Positions 22,499 to 23,076 of a DNA stretch of 23,076 bases are shown one piece after another. Numbering within the stretch: position 1 is the stretch's first letter; each line of letters begins with the position of its first letter. The stretch spans positions 1-23,076 of the forward strand of contig DITG01000031.1 in NCBI GenBank assembly GCA_002422045.1, written 5' to 3'. The notes below the pieces were generated by a model that was not told the origin of the DNA, did no database searches, and was given only the letters and a program-made list of their open reading frames with translations. Both the position numbers and the translations under genes were made by a program. This DNA comes from Acholeplasmataceae bacterium UBA6190. Its GTDB lineage: Bacteria > Bacillota_I > Bacilli_A > Acholeplasmatales > Acholeplasmataceae.

Positions 22499-22507
22499 TG
22501 GTAAAAT
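22499..22507 (+). promoter_or_regulatory. Possible extended -10 of the AEC transporter gene
   Basis: TGG-TAAAAT resembles an extended -10 box, with no -35 consensus at 22479-22484. It lies 32 nt before the start codon. Confidence 0.45.
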
Positions 22508-22539
22508 AGAAAAGAATCCACGGAAAGTAGGGCGGTCCT

Positions 22540-23076
22540 TTGAGTACTTTTATTTTTGCAATGAACGCCATCATGCCCATTGTCGTTTTGATAGGCTTAG
22601 GCTATCTATTAAAACGCACACATTTCTTTGATGTGCATTTTTTTAATTTGCTCAACAAATATGTCTTCCGGATCGCACTGCCAGCACTATTGTTTTACAA
22701 TGTCTATATGATTGAAGACTTTTCAGAAATCAAGTGGGGTGTTGTCTTATTTGCAGTGGCCATCACACTTGCATTCTTCACGTTAGGGATTATCGTTGTG
22801 ACCATCACCGTCAAACCAGTCAATCAAAAAGGTGTCATGCTTCAAGCCATCACTCGATCGAACTTTGCACTGATTGGCATTCCCCTTGCACAGACTTTAG
22901 GCGGATTTGAAGCACTTGTGGTCGTTGCACTCCTTTCAGCAGTTTCCATTCCACTTGCCAATATACTCTCTATTGTTGCGTTATCCATGTTTCAGAGAAA
23001 CGAATTGGGCGAACGCATCAGTTTTTCAAAAATGATCATGAATATCATCAAAAATCCACTCATCATTGGTGTTTTT
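22540..23076 (+). CDS. AEC-family (auxin efflux carrier-like) transporter, N-terminal part
   Basis: The gene is open to the window end, giving 179 residues. The start MSTFIFAMNAIMPIVVLIGLGYLLKR and the following FNLLNKYVFRIALPALLFYNV are typical of the AEC membrane transporter family (the MleP/YwkB-like group of bacterial carriers for malate or other organic anions). RSNFALIGIPLAQTLGG matches the conserved RxNxxFxGxPL region. About five membrane helices are present so far. TTG 22540 is chosen because AGGGCGG (22529-22535) lies just upstream and the helix pattern then starts at the usual place. ATG 22561 lacks a ribosome binding site and would shorten the first helix. The substrate cannot be told. 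Confidence 0.88.
   Translation, partial: MSTFIFAMNAIMPIVVLIGLGYLLKRTHFFDVHFFNLLNKYVFRIALPALLFYNVYMIEDFSEIKWGVVLFAVAITLAFFTLGIIVVTITVKPVNQKGVMLQAITRSNFALIGIPLAQTLGGFEALVVVALLSAVSIPLANILSIVALSMFQRNELGERISFSKMIMNIIKNPLIIGVF

Noticed and set aside
1..23076. TGA read as tryptophan (Mycoplasma-type code)
   Set aside because: TGA ends at least six genes exactly at terminators or overlapping starts, and tryptophan is written TGG.

Overview
The window is a gene-dense piece of a low-to-moderate-GC bacterial chromosome. It looks like Bacillota or the neighbouring wall-less lineages (Acholeplasma/Izemoplasma-like). The reasons are strong AGGAGG-type ribosome binding sites, sigma-A promoters often carrying a TGn extended -10, compact rho-independent terminators, encoded tRNA CCA ends, a YuaF/flotillin pair, a LytTR-DUF3021 pair and InlB-type surface repeats. 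TGA ends several genes (MATE, GGDEF-EAL, S9 peptidase, PP-loop protein, LytTR, lipoprotein) right before a terminator or the next start, so the code is standard and not the Mycoplasma code. The exact taxon cannot be fixed from the sequence. No insertion sequence, phage gene, CRISPR array or recombinase was seen. Almost all genes are on the + strand; the exception is the EFR1-type ferredoxin gene at 16992-17702.

Layout. 1-271: the 3' end of a tRNA-Gly and a complete tRNA-Leu(CAG). 442-1819: an unknown membrane protein and a small protein consisting only of an SPFH domain. 1997-9910: signalling and metabolism, with three cyclic-di-GMP proteins (GGDEF-HD-GYP, GGDEF-EAL, membrane GGDEF) interleaved with pyruvate kinase and a MATE exporter. 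9990-13440: two peptidases, an M29 metallo-aminopeptidase and an S9 prolyl-oligopeptidase-type serine peptidase, each with its own promoter. 13534-15543: a membrane-microdomain operon (NfeD/YuaF-like protein plus flotillin). 15590-17702: a PP-loop ATPase with cysteine motifs, convergent with a flavodoxin/ferredoxin protein; the two genes overlap and end inside one bidirectional terminator hairpin. 17852-20883: a secreted subtilase with InlB-type and Ig-like repeats, overlapping a lipoprotein built from the same Ig-like unit. 20984-22444: a DUF2188-type protein, then a LytTR regulator overlapping a DUF3021 membrane protein. 22540 to the end: the start of an AEC-family transporter.

How the genes work together. 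Most are single-gene transcription units, each with a recognisable promoter, ribosome binding site and terminator. Clear operons are GGDEF-EAL/GGDEF (overlapping), YuaF-like/flotillin (18-nt gap), subtilase/lipoprotein (ATGA overlap) and LytTR/DUF3021 (ATGA overlap). The least explained parts are the PP-loop/EFR1 convergent pair, the subtilase/lipoprotein pair with shared Ig-like repeats, and the SPFH-only protein. None can be claimed as a proven new system from sequence alone.
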